From: an uncultured Sphingomonadales bacterium
GTDB lineage: Bacteria; Pseudomonadota; Alphaproteobacteria; Sphingomonadales; Sphingomonadaceae
Direction: 5' to 3'
NCBI GenBank assembly: GCA_903832325.1
Contig: CAILBC010000021.1
Coordinates: 1-64,000 of the forward strand
Length of the DNA stretch: 64,000 nucleotides
Below, one piece after another: positions 33,534 to 42,053 of the stretch; the first letter of the stretch is position 1; each line of letters opens with the position of its first letter. The notes below the pieces were generated by a model. It worked only from the letters and a program-made list of their open reading frames with translations. It did not search any database and had not been told where the DNA came from. A program made the translations under genes and the position numbers.

Positions 33534-34775
33534 ATGTTCCGGCGTGCGGCGGGGCTGCTGGCGAGTTGTGCCCTGCTGTCCGCCTGCGGCCAGCTGATCC
33601 CGCCTTCGCAACAGGTCCATCCGGTTCATGCCGGCCCCTCCAGAGCAGGCAATGCTGTGCTGGCCGGAGTGCGCCGTGGCCCGCCGCCTGCCGCTTTGGG
33701 CCTTACCGCCACCGCCGGCCGCGCCGCGTTGCAGGCCTTTGCCACCAGTTGCAGCCGCATGGCGCTACGCACCGATGCCAGCGGGCTGACCCAGCCGAAG
33801 GATTGGGCAGCGCCGTGCCAGGCCGCCGCGACCTGGCCGCGCAACGATGCCGTGCGGTTTTTCATCAGCTGGTTTGAAACTGCCGAAGTGGGTGGCGGCA
33901 CGGCCTATGTCACCGGCTATTTCGAGCCCGAAATCGCCGGCGCGCGCAGCCACCTGCCCAGCTATGACACGCCGGTCTATCGCCTGCCGCCGGATCTGGT
34001 GCGCGCGCGCCCCGGCGATGCCCCGCCCGGCCCCGATGGCCGCCAGCCGCTGGGCCGCTACGATGCCAACGGGATTTTCGTGGCCTATTGGGATCGCGCG
34101 CAGATCGAGGATGGCGCGCTGGCCGGGCTGGGGCTGGAACTGGCCTGGGCGGCGGACCCGGCCGAGCTGTTTTTCCTGCAAGTGCAGGGATCGGGCCGGT
34201 TGCGCGCGCCCGATGGCACGATCATGCGCATCGGCTATGCCGGCGAAAACGGCTGGAGCTATACCGGGATCGGCAGCGTGCTGAACGGCCTGGGCCTGAT
34301 CGGCAGCGGGCCGGGGCAATATGCCGGATCGATGCAGGGCATCCTGCGCTATATCCACGATCACCCCGCCGAAGGCCGCGCGCTGATGCGGCAAAATCGC
34401 AGCTATATCTTCTTTCGCGATACCACCACGCCGCGCGGCGCCGCGCCCGGCACGGGATTCGATCCCGATGCCGGACCGATCGGTGCGCTGTCGGTGCCGG
34501 TCAGCCCGCGAGTCACGCTGGCGGCCGACCCCGCCTATGTCCCGCTTGGCGCGCCGGTGTTCCTGACCACCGACCGGCCCGAAGTGATCGGGCTGTGGGT
34601 GGCGCAGGATACGGGCGGCGCGATCAAGGGCGCCAACCGGTTCGACAGTTTCTGGGGCGCCGGTGCCGATGCACGGCGCATCGCCGGCGGGATGAGCGCC
34701 CGTGGCCACGCGCTGATCCTGCTGCCCCGCGGCGCACTGGCCCGCCTGGCGCAGGGCACCGGCGGCGCGCGATGA
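33534..34775 (+). CDS. mltA: Membrane-bound lytic murein transglycosylase A
   Basis: The 413-aa lipoprotein (lipobox LSAC, Cys18) has the MltA domain (about 120-310, with TGYFEPEIAGAR and FFLQVQGSGRL) and a C-terminal 3D domain (about 330-405, with LWVAQDTGGAIKGANRFD). It cuts glycan strands of peptidoglycan, forming 1,6-anhydro ends. It lies 7 bp downstream of the Tim44-like gene and overlaps the Smr gene by ATGA. Confidence 0.94.
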   Translation: MFRRAAGLLASCALLSACGQLIPPSQQVHPVHAGPSRAGNAVLAGVRRGPPPAALGLTATAGRAALQAFATSCSRMALRTDASGLTQPKDWAAPCQAAATWPRNDAVRFFISWFETAEVGGGTAYVTGYFEPEIAGARSHLPSYDTPVYRLPPDLVRARPGDAPPGPDGRQPLGRYDANGIFVAYWDRAQIEDGALAGLGLELAWAADPAELFFLQVQGSGRLRAPDGTIMRIGYAGENGWSYTGIGSVLNGLGLIGSGPGQYAGSMQGILRYIHDHPAEGRALMRQNRSYIFFRDTTTPRGAAPGTGFDPDAGPIGALSVPVSPRVTLAADPAYVPLGAPVFLTTDRPEVIGLWVAQDTGGAIKGANRFDSFWGAGADARRIAGGMSARGHALILLPRGALARLAQGTGGAR

Positions 34776-35353
34776 GACCGGTACCGCGCGGGCTGAGCGC
34801 CGATGAGGCGGCGCTGTGGCGCAAAGTGGCCGCAACCGTAACCCCGCTGCACCAGCCCGCGCCAAAGCCCGCCGCACCGGTGCCGGTGCCCGCACCCGAG
34901 CCCGTTCCCCCCGCGCCAAGGCCCGTGCGCGGCCGCGTGCCCCCCGCGCTGCCCCCGCCGCCGCCCCCGCCACCATCGGCGCCCTCGGCGCGGCCGCTGA
35001 CCCGTGACGGGCTCGATGCCAGCTGGGATCGCAAACTGGCGCGCGGCACCATCGTGCCCGATGTAACGATCGATCTGCATGGCATGACGCTGGACACCGC
35101 GCATGCCCGGCTGATCGGCGGCGTGGCGCAGGCGCTGGCGATGGGCGCGCGGGTGATCCTGCTGATCGCGGGCAAACCGCGCCCGCATGGCGACCATGAT
35201 GCGCGGGGCGAACGGCGCGGCGCGATCCGTGCCAAATTGCTCGACTGGCTGGCGCACAGCCCCCATGCGGGGTCGATTGCCGCCGTGCGCGGCGCTGCCC
35301 CGCGCCATGGCGGGGTGGGCGCGGTCTATATCGTGCTGCGCAAACCGCGCTAA
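34772..35353 (+). CDS. Smr-domain protein
   Basis: The 193-aa protein has a Pro-rich linker (about 30-75) and a C-terminal Smr domain (about 105-190) with the DLHGMTLDTAH motif and RGAAPRHGGVGAVYIVLRK end. Smr domains are nucleases or nicking-related; the bacterial small versions are poorly characterised. It overlaps mltA (ATGA), a pairing common in alphaproteobacteria. Confidence 0.88.
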   Translation: MRPVPRGLSADEAALWRKVAATVTPLHQPAPKPAAPVPVPAPEPVPPAPRPVRGRVPPALPPPPPPPPSAPSARPLTRDGLDASWDRKLARGTIVPDVTIDLHGMTLDTAHARLIGGVAQALAMGARVILLIAGKPRPHGDHDARGERRGAIRAKLLDWLAHSPHAGSIAAVRGAAPRHGGVGAVYIVLRKPR

Positions 35354-35404
35354 AATTTTAAACCGCCAAATTTTAACCTGGCAAATTTTAACCCGCCAAA
35401 TTTC
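35353..35404. repeat. 15-bp AT-rich tandem repeat, three and a half units
   Basis: Units AAATTTTAAACCGCC (35353-35367), AAATTTTAACCTGGC (35368-35382) and AAATTTTAACCCGCC (35383-35397) are followed by AAATTTC. The array fills the gap between the convergent smr and dapE genes, and is far more AT-rich than the surroundings. It shares only its period with the GC-rich arrays. Confidence 0.85.
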
Positions 35405-36531
35405 TAATCAAGCGCGGCGGTCGCGATGCGGTGATAGATCCGCGTCAGCACGGCCAGATCGTCGATCGCCACCGCCTCGTCGGTCTTGTGCATGGTCGCA
35501 TTGGACAGGCCGAATTCGATGACCGGGCACAGCGCGCGCAAAAACCGCGCGTCGGACGTGCCGCCGGTGGTGGACAGATCGGGCGTCACGCCGGTTTCGG
35601 CCTGAACCGCCGCGCTGACCAGATCGGAAAAGGCGCCAGGCAGCGTGATGAACGCCTCCCCCGAAATCACGGCCCGCACCGATACCCGGTGGCGTGCCGC
35701 CATCGCGGAAACCTGCTCGACCAGATCGGGCCCGCGCTGCAGATCGTTGAAGCGGATCGACAGGCGCGCGCGCGCTTCGGCCGGGATCACGTTGGTGGCC
35801 GGGTTGCCCACCGCAAGGTCGGTCACTTCCAGGTTTGACGGCTGAAACCAGTCGCTGCCCGAATCGAGGTCCCACCGGTCAAGTTCGGCCAGCAGCGCGA
35901 TCAGCCGGGGAATCGGATTGTCGGCGAGGTGGGGATAGGCAACGTGCCCCTGCATGCCCGCGGCCGTGAGCCACATGTTGACCGATCCGCGCCGCCCGAT
36001 CTTGACCATGTCGCCCAGCCGGTGGACCGACGTCGGCTCTCCCACCAGGCACAGATCGGGCAGATCGCCGGCTTCGCGCAGGCGCTTGATGATTTCCACC
36101 GTGCCGAATTGCGCCGGGCCTTCTTCATCGCCGGTGATCAGGAAACTGATCGTGCCCGCTTCGCGCGGGATCTGCGCCACCGCGGCAACCATCGCGGCAA
36201 TTGCGCCTTTCATGTCGACCGCGCCGCGCCCGTGGAGCAAGGCCCCGCGGCGTTCGGGGGTGAACGGCGCGCTGGTCCAGCCCTGCCCCGGCGGCACCAC
36301 GTCGAGATGCCCGGCAAAGGCGAAATGGCGGCTGCCCGCAGGGCCCGCCCGCACGGCAATGCAGTTTTCCACCGGCCCGTCGGGCGCTTCGCCGGCGACA
36401 AACCGATCGACCGCAAAGCCCAGCGGTTCGAGCATCGCCGCCAGTTCGGCAAATACGCTGCCGGTTGCGGGCGTGACGCTGTCATGCGCGATCAGCCGCT
36501 CGGTCAGCACGACCGGATCGAGATCGGGCAT
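35404..36531 (-). CDS. dapE: Succinyl-diaminopimelate desuccinylase
   Basis: The 375-aa metallopeptidase-like enzyme makes LL-diaminopimelate for lysine and cell-wall synthesis. Metal ligands are recognisable: His in GHLDVVPPG, Asp in RGAVDMKG, EE in TGDEEGPA, Glu in VGEPTS, and the C-terminal His in NATMHKTDE. The ATG at 36531 starts the conserved N terminus. It lies directly after a GST-like gene (2 bp gap). Confidence 0.94.
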   Translation of the reverse strand: MPDLDPVVLTERLIAHDSVTPATGSVFAELAAMLEPLGFAVDRFVAGEAPDGPVENCIAVRAGPAGSRHFAFAGHLDVVPPGQGWTSAPFTPERRGALLHGRGAVDMKGAIAAMVAAVAQIPREAGTISFLITGDEEGPAQFGTVEIIKRLREAGDLPDLCLVGEPTSVHRLGDMVKIGRRGSVNMWLTAAGMQGHVAYPHLADNPIPRLIALLAELDRWDLDSGSDWFQPSNLEVTDLAVGNPATNVIPAEARARLSIRFNDLQRGPDLVEQVSAMAARHRVSVRAVISGEAFITLPGAFSDLVSAAVQAETGVTPDLSTTGGTSDARFLRALCPVIEFGLSNATMHKTDEAVAIDDLAVLTRIYHRIATAALD

Positions 36532-36533
36532 CG

Positions 36534-37205
36534 TCACGGCGCCTCCACCGGCAATTCGTATTGGGCGATGCGCCAGGGTTCGGCCAGCGCAGCAGCGCGC
36601 CATTCGGCAATCCACGGATGTTCGTTCAGCGCGGCGGCATAGCTTTGCGCAAAGCCGGGCAGCGCCACGCCATAGCTGATCATGCGCAGCGCCACCGGGG
36701 CATAGGCGATGTCTGCCGCGCCAAAGCTGCCAAACAGGAACGGCCCGCCTTCGCCAAACCGCGCGCGCGCTTCGGCCCAGAGCGTGAGGATGCGGTTGAT
36801 ATCGGCCACCACCGCCGCGTCCATCGCCACGGGCGCACCATCGCGGCCCAGATTGAACGGCAGGCCGCCGCGCAACGCGCCGAAGCCGCCATGCATTTCG
36901 GCAACGATCGCGCGCGCCAGCCCCGATGCCGCCGGATCGCGCGGCCAGAACCGGTCACGCCCGACCCTGTCCGCCAGATGCTCCAGGATTGCCAGGCTGT
37001 CCCACACCACGGTGCGATCATCCCACAGCACCGGCACTTTGCCCGCCGAGGGCGCAATCGCCGGCAAAGTGCGCCGCACAGTTTCCCAATCGGGGCCGAA
37101 CAGCGGCACCACTTCGACCGTGAATGGCAGGCCCGACTGCCGACAGGCGAGCCAGCCGCGCAAGGACCAGCTTGAATATCTGCGATTGCCGATAACCAGT
37201 TTCAT
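36534..37205 (-). CDS. Glutathione S-transferase family protein
   Basis: The 223-aa protein opens with NRRYSSWSLRGWLACRQSG, the glutathione-binding thioredoxin fold, and continues with a helical C-terminal domain. The N-terminal SxW motif with YSSWSLR is typical of a GST subgroup near maleylacetoacetate isomerase or YfcF. It is a paralogue of the GST at 46017-46700. It sits between engB and dapE on the same strand. Substrate unknown. Confidence 0.85.
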   Translation of the reverse strand: MKLVIGNRRYSSWSLRGWLACRQSGLPFTVEVVPLFGPDWETVRRTLPAIAPSAGKVPVLWDDRTVVWDSLAILEHLADRVGRDRFWPRDPAASGLARAIVAEMHGGFGALRGGLPFNLGRDGAPVAMDAAVVADINRILTLWAEARARFGEGGPFLFGSFGAADIAYAPVALRMISYGVALPGFAQSYAAALNEHPWIAEWRAAALAEPWRIAQYELPVEAP

Positions 37206-37233
37206 TGGTGCCTCGGTAGTTTGCTGAAAAGAT

Positions 37234-37899
37234 TCAGATCGCCGCGTCGTCCAGGATCGCCGCGCGCAGGGCGGCAATCCCGGCGTGCTTTTCCGCCGAG
37301 GTTACCAGCACGCCGGGATAGGCGGCGGTGTGCTTGCGCGCGATCGCTTCGGTGGCGGCGTGGACCGTAGACAGTTCGTCGGAACGGACTTTGTCGGCCT
37401 TGGTCAGCACCAGGCGATAGCCGACGGCTGCTTCGTCGAGCATCGCCATCATCTCCACATCGACCGGTTTGACCCCGTGGCGCGCATCGATCAGCAACAG
37501 CGTGCGTTTCAGCACGACCCGCCCGCGCAGGAAATCGCGCACCAGCTTGCGCCAGGTCTCGGTCACTTTGGGCGGCGCCTTGGCAAAGCCATATCCGGGC
37601 ATGTCGACCAGGCGCAGCACGGTCGGGTCACCCACTTCGAACCAGTTCAATTCCTGCGTGCGGCCCGGCGTGACCGAGGCGCGCGCGATCGACTTGCGCC
37701 CGGTGACCGCGTTGATCAGCGAGCTTTTGCCCACATTCGAGCGCCCGGCAAAGGCCACTTCCGGCTCTGCCGGATCGGGCAGGAATTTCAGCGAGGGCGC
37801 CGATTTGAGGAATTCCACCCGGCCGGAAAACAGCGCACGCGCACGCTCTTCCAGCGCCATCAGGCGCAGGCCTTCGGCATCAGGTCCAGTGGCGCGCAT
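37234..37899 (-). CDS. engB: Ribosome biogenesis GTP-binding protein EngB/YsxC
   Basis: The 221-aa GTPase assists large-subunit assembly. Motifs: GRSNVGKS (G1), TPGRTQ (G2), DMPGYG (G3), TKAD (G4) and SAEKHAG (G5). The start at 37899 overlaps the yidC stop by one base (TGATG), a translational coupling; the Met 13 codons later is an alternative. It closes the rpmH-rnpA-yidD-yidC block. Confidence 0.93.
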   Translation of the reverse strand: MRATGPDAEGLRLMALEERARALFSGRVEFLKSAPSLKFLPDPAEPEVAFAGRSNVGKSSLINAVTGRKSIARASVTPGRTQELNWFEVGDPTVLRLVDMPGYGFAKAPPKVTETWRKLVRDFLRGRVVLKRTLLLIDARHGVKPVDVEMMAMLDEAAVGYRLVLTKADKVRSDELSTVHAATEAIARKHTAAYPGVLVTSAEKHAGIAALRAAILDDAAI

Positions 37900-39737
37900 C
37901 AGGCGGTATCGCCCTTGCGTTCGCGCTTTACCTGCCGATCGATATCGGTCTGGTCCTTCTGCGCCTGCGCCTTCAATTGCGGGTGGCGGCTATAGAGAAA
38001 CCGCTGCTGCGCGATCGTCAGAATGTTCGACGTGGTCCAATACAGCAACAGGCCCGAGGCGAACGTCGACATCACGAACATCATCATCCACGGCATGATC
38101 GCCATGACCTGCTGTTGCGACGGGTCCATCGCGGCAGGCTGCAGCTTGAACTGAAGCCACATTGTCGCGCCCATCAACAGCGCCAGCACGCCGATGCCCA
38201 GGAACCCCGGCGGCGTGAACGGCAAAGTGTCGAACAGATTGAGAATATGCGAGGGATCGGGCGCAGACAGATCGTGAATCCACCACACGAACGGCTGATG
38301 ACGCATTTCGATGGTCAGCACGAGCACTTTGTACAGCGCAAAGAACACCGGAATCTGCAGGAACATCGGCAGGCAGCCAGCCAGGGGGTTGACCCCTTCG
38401 GCCTTGTACAGCGCCATGATTTCCTGCTGCGCCTTCGGCTTGTCGTCCTTGTAGCGGTCCTGGATCGCCTTCATCTTGGGCTGGATCGCGCGCATCGCCG
38501 CCATCGAGGCAAACTGCCGCTGCGCCACAGGGAACATCATCCCGCGCACGATCAGCGTCAGCAGGATGATCGCCACACCAAAGTTGCCCACCGCATGAAA
38601 CAGCGAATCGAGCAGCCAGAAAATCGGCTTTTCAAACCAGCGGAACCAGCCCCAGTCGATTGTCAGCGAAAAATTGGCAATGCCCTGGCCTTCATAGGCT
38701 TCGAGCACGCTGTTTTCCTTGGCCCCGGCAAACAGGCGCAGCGACTGGGTCTGCGTCTGCTGCGGCGCGACGCTGACCGGACGATAGACCAGATCGGCGC
38801 GGAACAGGCCCTTGCCCAGCGCGCGATAGCTGCCCGCCGGGTGGGTGCCGGCATCGGGCACCAGCGACGACAGCCAATAGATGTCGGTAAACCCGATCCA
38901 GTTTGCCTGGCCCGCCGGCGCAATTTCACCCGCGGTGGCAACATCCTTGTAATGGCTGGCGAAATTGACGGTTCCGTCAAACGCGCCGATCGGGCCCGAA
39001 TGGATCTGCCAGGTATCGAGGCTGGCCGTGCGATCGGTGCGGTTGATCAGCGCAAATGGGCGCACCGAAACCGCCGCGGGCCCGGCATTGGTCACGCTTT
39101 GCGTCACGGTCAGCATGTAGTTGGCATCAACCGCATAGCGGATCGCAAAGGTCTGGCCAGTGGCATTGGCCCAGCGCAGCGTCACCGGGGTAGACGGCGT
39201 CAGGCGGCGACCATCGGCCTGCCACACGGTGCTGCCGCCCGGGGTTTGCACCCCGTTTTCGCCCACCCAGCCGGCCTGCGCAAAATATTGCGCCGGCGTG
39301 CCGGCGGGGGAAAAGATGCGCACCGGCGGGCTGCCCGGATCGGCAGTTTCGCGGTGGCGGTTAAGCGTAATATCATCGACCAGCGCGCCGACCAGATTGA
39401 TCGAGCCGCGGATGCCCGGCGCATCGATCGCCACGCGCGTGGGCGCGGCGAGAGCGGATTTAAGATCGCGCGCTTCGGCATTGAGGTCTTCGGTCGATTG
39501 CAGCCCGCCTTCGCGTGTCGGCTTGGCCGGGGTGGCATCAGTGCCGGCCGCTGGCGTGGCGCCAGGCGCGGGCGCCCCGGAGGACCCGGCAGGCGCGGGC
39601 GTGGTGCCGGCGGGGCCAGTGGCCACCACCTTCTTGTCGTACATGTGCGGATAGAACAGTCGAAGGCCCTGGTCCCAGCCGATCAGGATGATCCCCATCA
39701 GGACCACCGCCCAGATCATGTTGCGCTGATTTTCCAC
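37899..39737 (-). CDS. yidC: Membrane protein insertase YidC
   Basis: The 612-aa insertase has an N-terminal helix (about 8-25), a large periplasmic beta domain (about 60-370) and five C-terminal helices containing IILLTLIVRGMMFPVAQRQF and the MPWMMMFVMSTFASGLLLYW region. It inserts and folds inner-membrane proteins with or without SecYEG. An Ala/Pro/Gly-rich stretch (about 45-70) joins helix and domain. It belongs to the rpmH-rnpA-yidD-yidC-engB order. Confidence 0.95.
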   Translation of the reverse strand: MENQRNMIWAVVLMGIILIGWDQGLRLFYPHMYDKKVVATGPAGTTPAPAGSSGAPAPGATPAAGTDATPAKPTREGGLQSTEDLNAEARDLKSALAAPTRVAIDAPGIRGSINLVGALVDDITLNRHRETADPGSPPVRIFSPAGTPAQYFAQAGWVGENGVQTPGGSTVWQADGRRLTPSTPVTLRWANATGQTFAIRYAVDANYMLTVTQSVTNAGPAAVSVRPFALINRTDRTASLDTWQIHSGPIGAFDGTVNFASHYKDVATAGEIAPAGQANWIGFTDIYWLSSLVPDAGTHPAGSYRALGKGLFRADLVYRPVSVAPQQTQTQSLRLFAGAKENSVLEAYEGQGIANFSLTIDWGWFRWFEKPIFWLLDSLFHAVGNFGVAIILLTLIVRGMMFPVAQRQFASMAAMRAIQPKMKAIQDRYKDDKPKAQQEIMALYKAEGVNPLAGCLPMFLQIPVFFALYKVLVLTIEMRHQPFVWWIHDLSAPDPSHILNLFDTLPFTPPGFLGIGVLALLMGATMWLQFKLQPAAMDPSQQQVMAIMPWMMMFVMSTFASGLLLYWTTSNILTIAQQRFLYSRHPQLKAQAQKDQTDIDRQVKRERKGDTA

Positions 39738-39750
39738 TATGCCTCGCGTC

Positions 39751-39798
39751 GTATCGTTTCAGGGATGTATCGTGTCAGGGATGTATCGTTTCAGGGAT
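39751..39798. repeat. 16-bp tandem repeat, three units
   Basis: Units GTATCGTTTCAGGGAT at 39751, GTATCGTGTCAGGGAT at 39767 and GTATCGTTTCAGGGAT at 39783. The array lies between yidD and yidC, upstream of the yidC start. Confidence 0.85.
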
Positions 39799-39831
39799 CT
39801 GTCTGTGCCGGAACAGGGCCCGGCCATGGGG

Positions 39832-40041
39832 TCACGGCACCGGATCGTAGCCGCTGCCCCCCCACGGGTGGCAGCGCAATAGCCGCTTCAGCGTCAGCCA
39901 ACCACCCCTTATCGCACCATGACGTTCAAGCGCCTCGATCGCATAGGCAGAGCAGCTCGGCATATAGCGGCAGGTGGGCGGCATGACCGCCGATGGCCCG
40001 ATCTGCCAGGCCCGGACCAGCAGGACAAGCAGCCGCTTCAT
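39832..40041 (-). CDS. yidD: Membrane protein insertion efficiency factor YidD
   Basis: The 69-aa protein carries the YidD signature: [23 protein letters not shown] and [16 protein letters not shown]. It is associated with membrane insertion by YidC and lies in the conserved position between rnpA and yidC. Its ATG overlaps the rnpA stop (ATGA). Confidence 0.95.
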   Translation of the reverse strand: MKRLLVLLVRAWQIGPSAVMPPTCRYMPSCSAYAIEALERHGAIRGGWLTLKRLLRCHPWGGSGYDPVP

Positions 40042-40430
40042 CGCCGTGCCGCGCCGTTTTGATGGGGTTTGGAGCCCGATCCCTTCGGCCGTCGCGGCGG
40101 ATCGCCTTTGCCTGCGGTGGCGCGGGCCAGCGCGGCCAGCAGCTCGCTGCGCAGCAGGGCGAAATCGCGCTCCACCCCGCCTTCGCGCCCGATCAGCACA
40201 TGGTCAGCCCCCGCAATCCCGCTGTGCGGCAGCACATCGCGCAAAAGTGCGCGAAACCGGCGCTTCATCCGGTTGCGGCACACCGCATTGCCGATCTTGC
40301 GGGTAACGGTCACGCCAAAGCGCAGCCCATTCGGTTCAAGCCCCGCGGCCCGCACCAAAAGCACGAAACCGGGCCTTGCGACCCGGATTCCCTGGTTTGC
40401 AGCGACGAAATCGGCCCGTTTGCGAATCAC
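40038..40430 (-). CDS. rnpA: Ribonuclease P protein component
   Basis: The 130-aa protein from the GTG at 40430 supports the RNA subunit in tRNA 5' processing. The RNR motif is clear: [20 protein letters not shown]. No ATG exists in the right place; GTG in the [10 protein letters not shown] context gives a normal start, [11 protein letters not shown]. The open frame upstream reaches into rpmH and beyond, without support. The C-terminal tail is basic (about 25 residues). Confidence 0.9.
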   Translation of the reverse strand: MIRKRADFVAANQGIRVARPGFVLLVRAAGLEPNGLRFGVTVTRKIGNAVCRNRMKRRFRALLRDVLPHSGIAGADHVLIGREGGVERDFALLRSELLAALARATAGKGDPPRRPKGSGSKPHQNGAARR

Positions 40431-40543
40431 CGCCAGGCGAAGCGCCTGGCCAGTGGCAATCGCATGAACCTGATTGCCGGCGCCCGCAGCGACCGGGTCA
40501 ATCCCGGCCGGGCTGGTCGCACCGGCGTCCGGATCAGCGACGA

Positions 40544-40678
40544 TCAGGCGGACAGGTTCTTGCGGCCGCGCGCACGACGGGCGCGCAGGATCTTGCGGCC
40601 GCCGACAGTGGCCATGCGGGCGCGAAAGCCGTGACGGCGGGCGCGGACAAGGCGGCTGGGCTGAAAAGTGCGCTTCAT
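40544..40678 (-). CDS. rpmH: 50S ribosomal protein L34
   Basis: The 44-aa protein [19 protein letters not shown] matches L34 throughout, ending in RKNLSA. It heads the rpmH-rnpA-yidD-yidC-engB operon. The ATG at 40678 is certain from the conserved N terminus. Confidence 0.97.
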   Translation of the reverse strand: MKRTFQPSRLVRARRHGFRARMATVGGRKILRARRARGRKNLSA

Positions 40679-41128
40679 GACAAGTTGCTCTTTGCTGTTC
40701 GAATGGACCCGGACGAGCGCGCCGGCAAAACGGGAGAATCCCCCGCCCGGCTGGCACATGCGCGGGAATCAGGCGGTGGCCGATACGCAAAGGCGGCGCT
40801 TGCGTCAAGGTCGCATGCCCCTGCGGCACGGTCGGCAGCCAAAAAGCCCCGATAGGATATGGAAAAAGCCCCGCCGTTGCCGGCCGGCCCGTCGCTTCAA
40901 GGAAAATACCTGGCCGTTGCCGGCCGGCCCATTCCTTCAAGAAAAAAGCCCGGCCGTTGCCGGCCGGGCTGAAAGTTTTGGGAGAGGATGCCTGAAAGGC
41001 AGGATCTATATGCACCGCACCCGAAAATTGTGCAAATGCGAAAGAAGCGAATGCGGATGCAATTTATGCAAGTGGCGCCGCTGACTGGTTCAAAAATTGC
41101 GCGAACGTTTGCCAATGGCCGATTTCCG
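40679..41128. other. Intergenic region upstream of rpmH
   Basis: About 450 bp without a convincing gene. The right part (40863-40972) is a three-fold repeated hairpin array; the left part (40679-40860) should hold the rpmH promoter. The stretch 40990-41128 is AT-richer and shows no feature I can name. Confidence 0.6.
40873..40970 (-). terminator. Three tandem terminator-like hairpins, 40-bp period
   Basis: The core GCCGTTGCCGGCCGG recurs at 40873, 40913 and 40953. The last copy is a perfect 10-bp stem on the minus strand (AGCCCGGCCG with its complement), followed by TTTTTT, a rho-independent terminator for the minus-strand methyltransferase gene at 41129. The first copy, reading minus, also ends in TTTTT. 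The middle one is followed by ATTTT. Confidence 0.8.
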
Positions 41129-41935
41129 TCAGGACCCCGGCTTCACGAAGCGAAAGGCGAACCGGTCGGTATGGCCGCGCACCGCCGGATCGAACACGGC
41201 AACGGTGTGCGGATCGTCGCTGCGTTGCAGCGCAGCGCTTTCACCATCGGCCACGAAGCCGGCGCGGGCAAAATCGGCGCGCACCCGCGCGGGATCGATG
41301 CGGTGGAATTTATCGGCAGTTTCGCGCGGGTCACCACCGGCGGCCGCATGGTCGATCACGATGACCCGCCCGCCCGGGCGCAGCGCGGCAAACCAGTTGC
41401 GCAGCACCGCATCCACATCGCGCACCGGATAATGGTATTTGGCCGAGGACCAATAGAGGTCATGGTATTCCAGATTCGTGAAAATCACGTCCAGGCTGGC
41501 AGGCGCCAGCGTTTGCGCGGTACCAGGCACAAACAGCGCGCGGATATTGGCGTGGCGCGCCAGCAGCGGCGCCCAGGCTTTTGCATCGTAATTGGCATCG
41601 ATGCCAATGGCATAGACCGTGCCCGCCGGCCCCACCGCATCGGCCAGCAGATCGGAATAATAGCCCCCGCCCGCGCCCCAGTCGGCCACCGCATCGCCGC
41701 GCCGCAGCCCGGAAAAGGCCAGCATCTCTGCCGGCTTGCGCCCGTCATCCAGCTTTCGCGCATCGGCGCTGCGCCCGGGATCGGCAATCGCTGCGGCAAT
41801 CTGCGCGGCCGAAACCGGGGCCTGCGCGGCATCATGGTGCGAAACGGGATGGCCCGGCCGCGCGCATAGCGCAGCCGGCGCCAGCGCCAGCGCGAGCGAC
41901 AGGACAATCGAAGGCGCGACAAATCTGGGTGGCAT
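41129..41935 (-). CDS. Secreted class I methyltransferase-like protein
   Basis: The 268-aa protein has a signal peptide (about 1-26, with ALALAPAALCA) and a SAM-binding Rossmann domain: motif I VADWGAGGGYYSDLLADAVG, then GIDANYDAKAW, DVIFTNLEYHDLYW, LRPGGRVIVIDHAAAGG. This is the pattern of exported predicted methyltransferases (COG4798 type). Export of a SAM enzyme is odd because SAM is cytoplasmic; the true role is unknown. The longer frame to 42091 was rejected in favour of the ATG at 41935. Confidence 0.8.
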   Translation of the reverse strand: MPPRFVAPSIVLSLALALAPAALCARPGHPVSHHDAAQAPVSAAQIAAAIADPGRSADARKLDDGRKPAEMLAFSGLRRGDAVADWGAGGGYYSDLLADAVGPAGTVYAIGIDANYDAKAWAPLLARHANIRALFVPGTAQTLAPASLDVIFTNLEYHDLYWSSAKYHYPVRDVDAVLRNWFAALRPGGRVIVIDHAAAGGDPRETADKFHRIDPARVRADFARAGFVADGESAALQRSDDPHTVAVFDPAVRGHTDRFAFRFVKPGS

Positions 41936-42053
41936 GGGCAAAGGCTCCCGCGGTGACCGGCGCGATCCATTCGCGCCCCGCATGGCAGCATCGGCCCGCC
42001 CGATCCGGCGCGTCAATCGCAAATCGTCAAACGGCAGCGCCCGGCCAGACGGA

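Noticed and set aside
37977-39986. 669-codon plus-strand frame opposite yidC and yidD
   Set aside because: Shadow with Arg/His-rich composition; the minus strand encodes the conserved genes.
40873-40970. CRISPR-like repeat
   Set aside because: The 22-bp gaps between cores are similar to each other, and the repeats form terminators.
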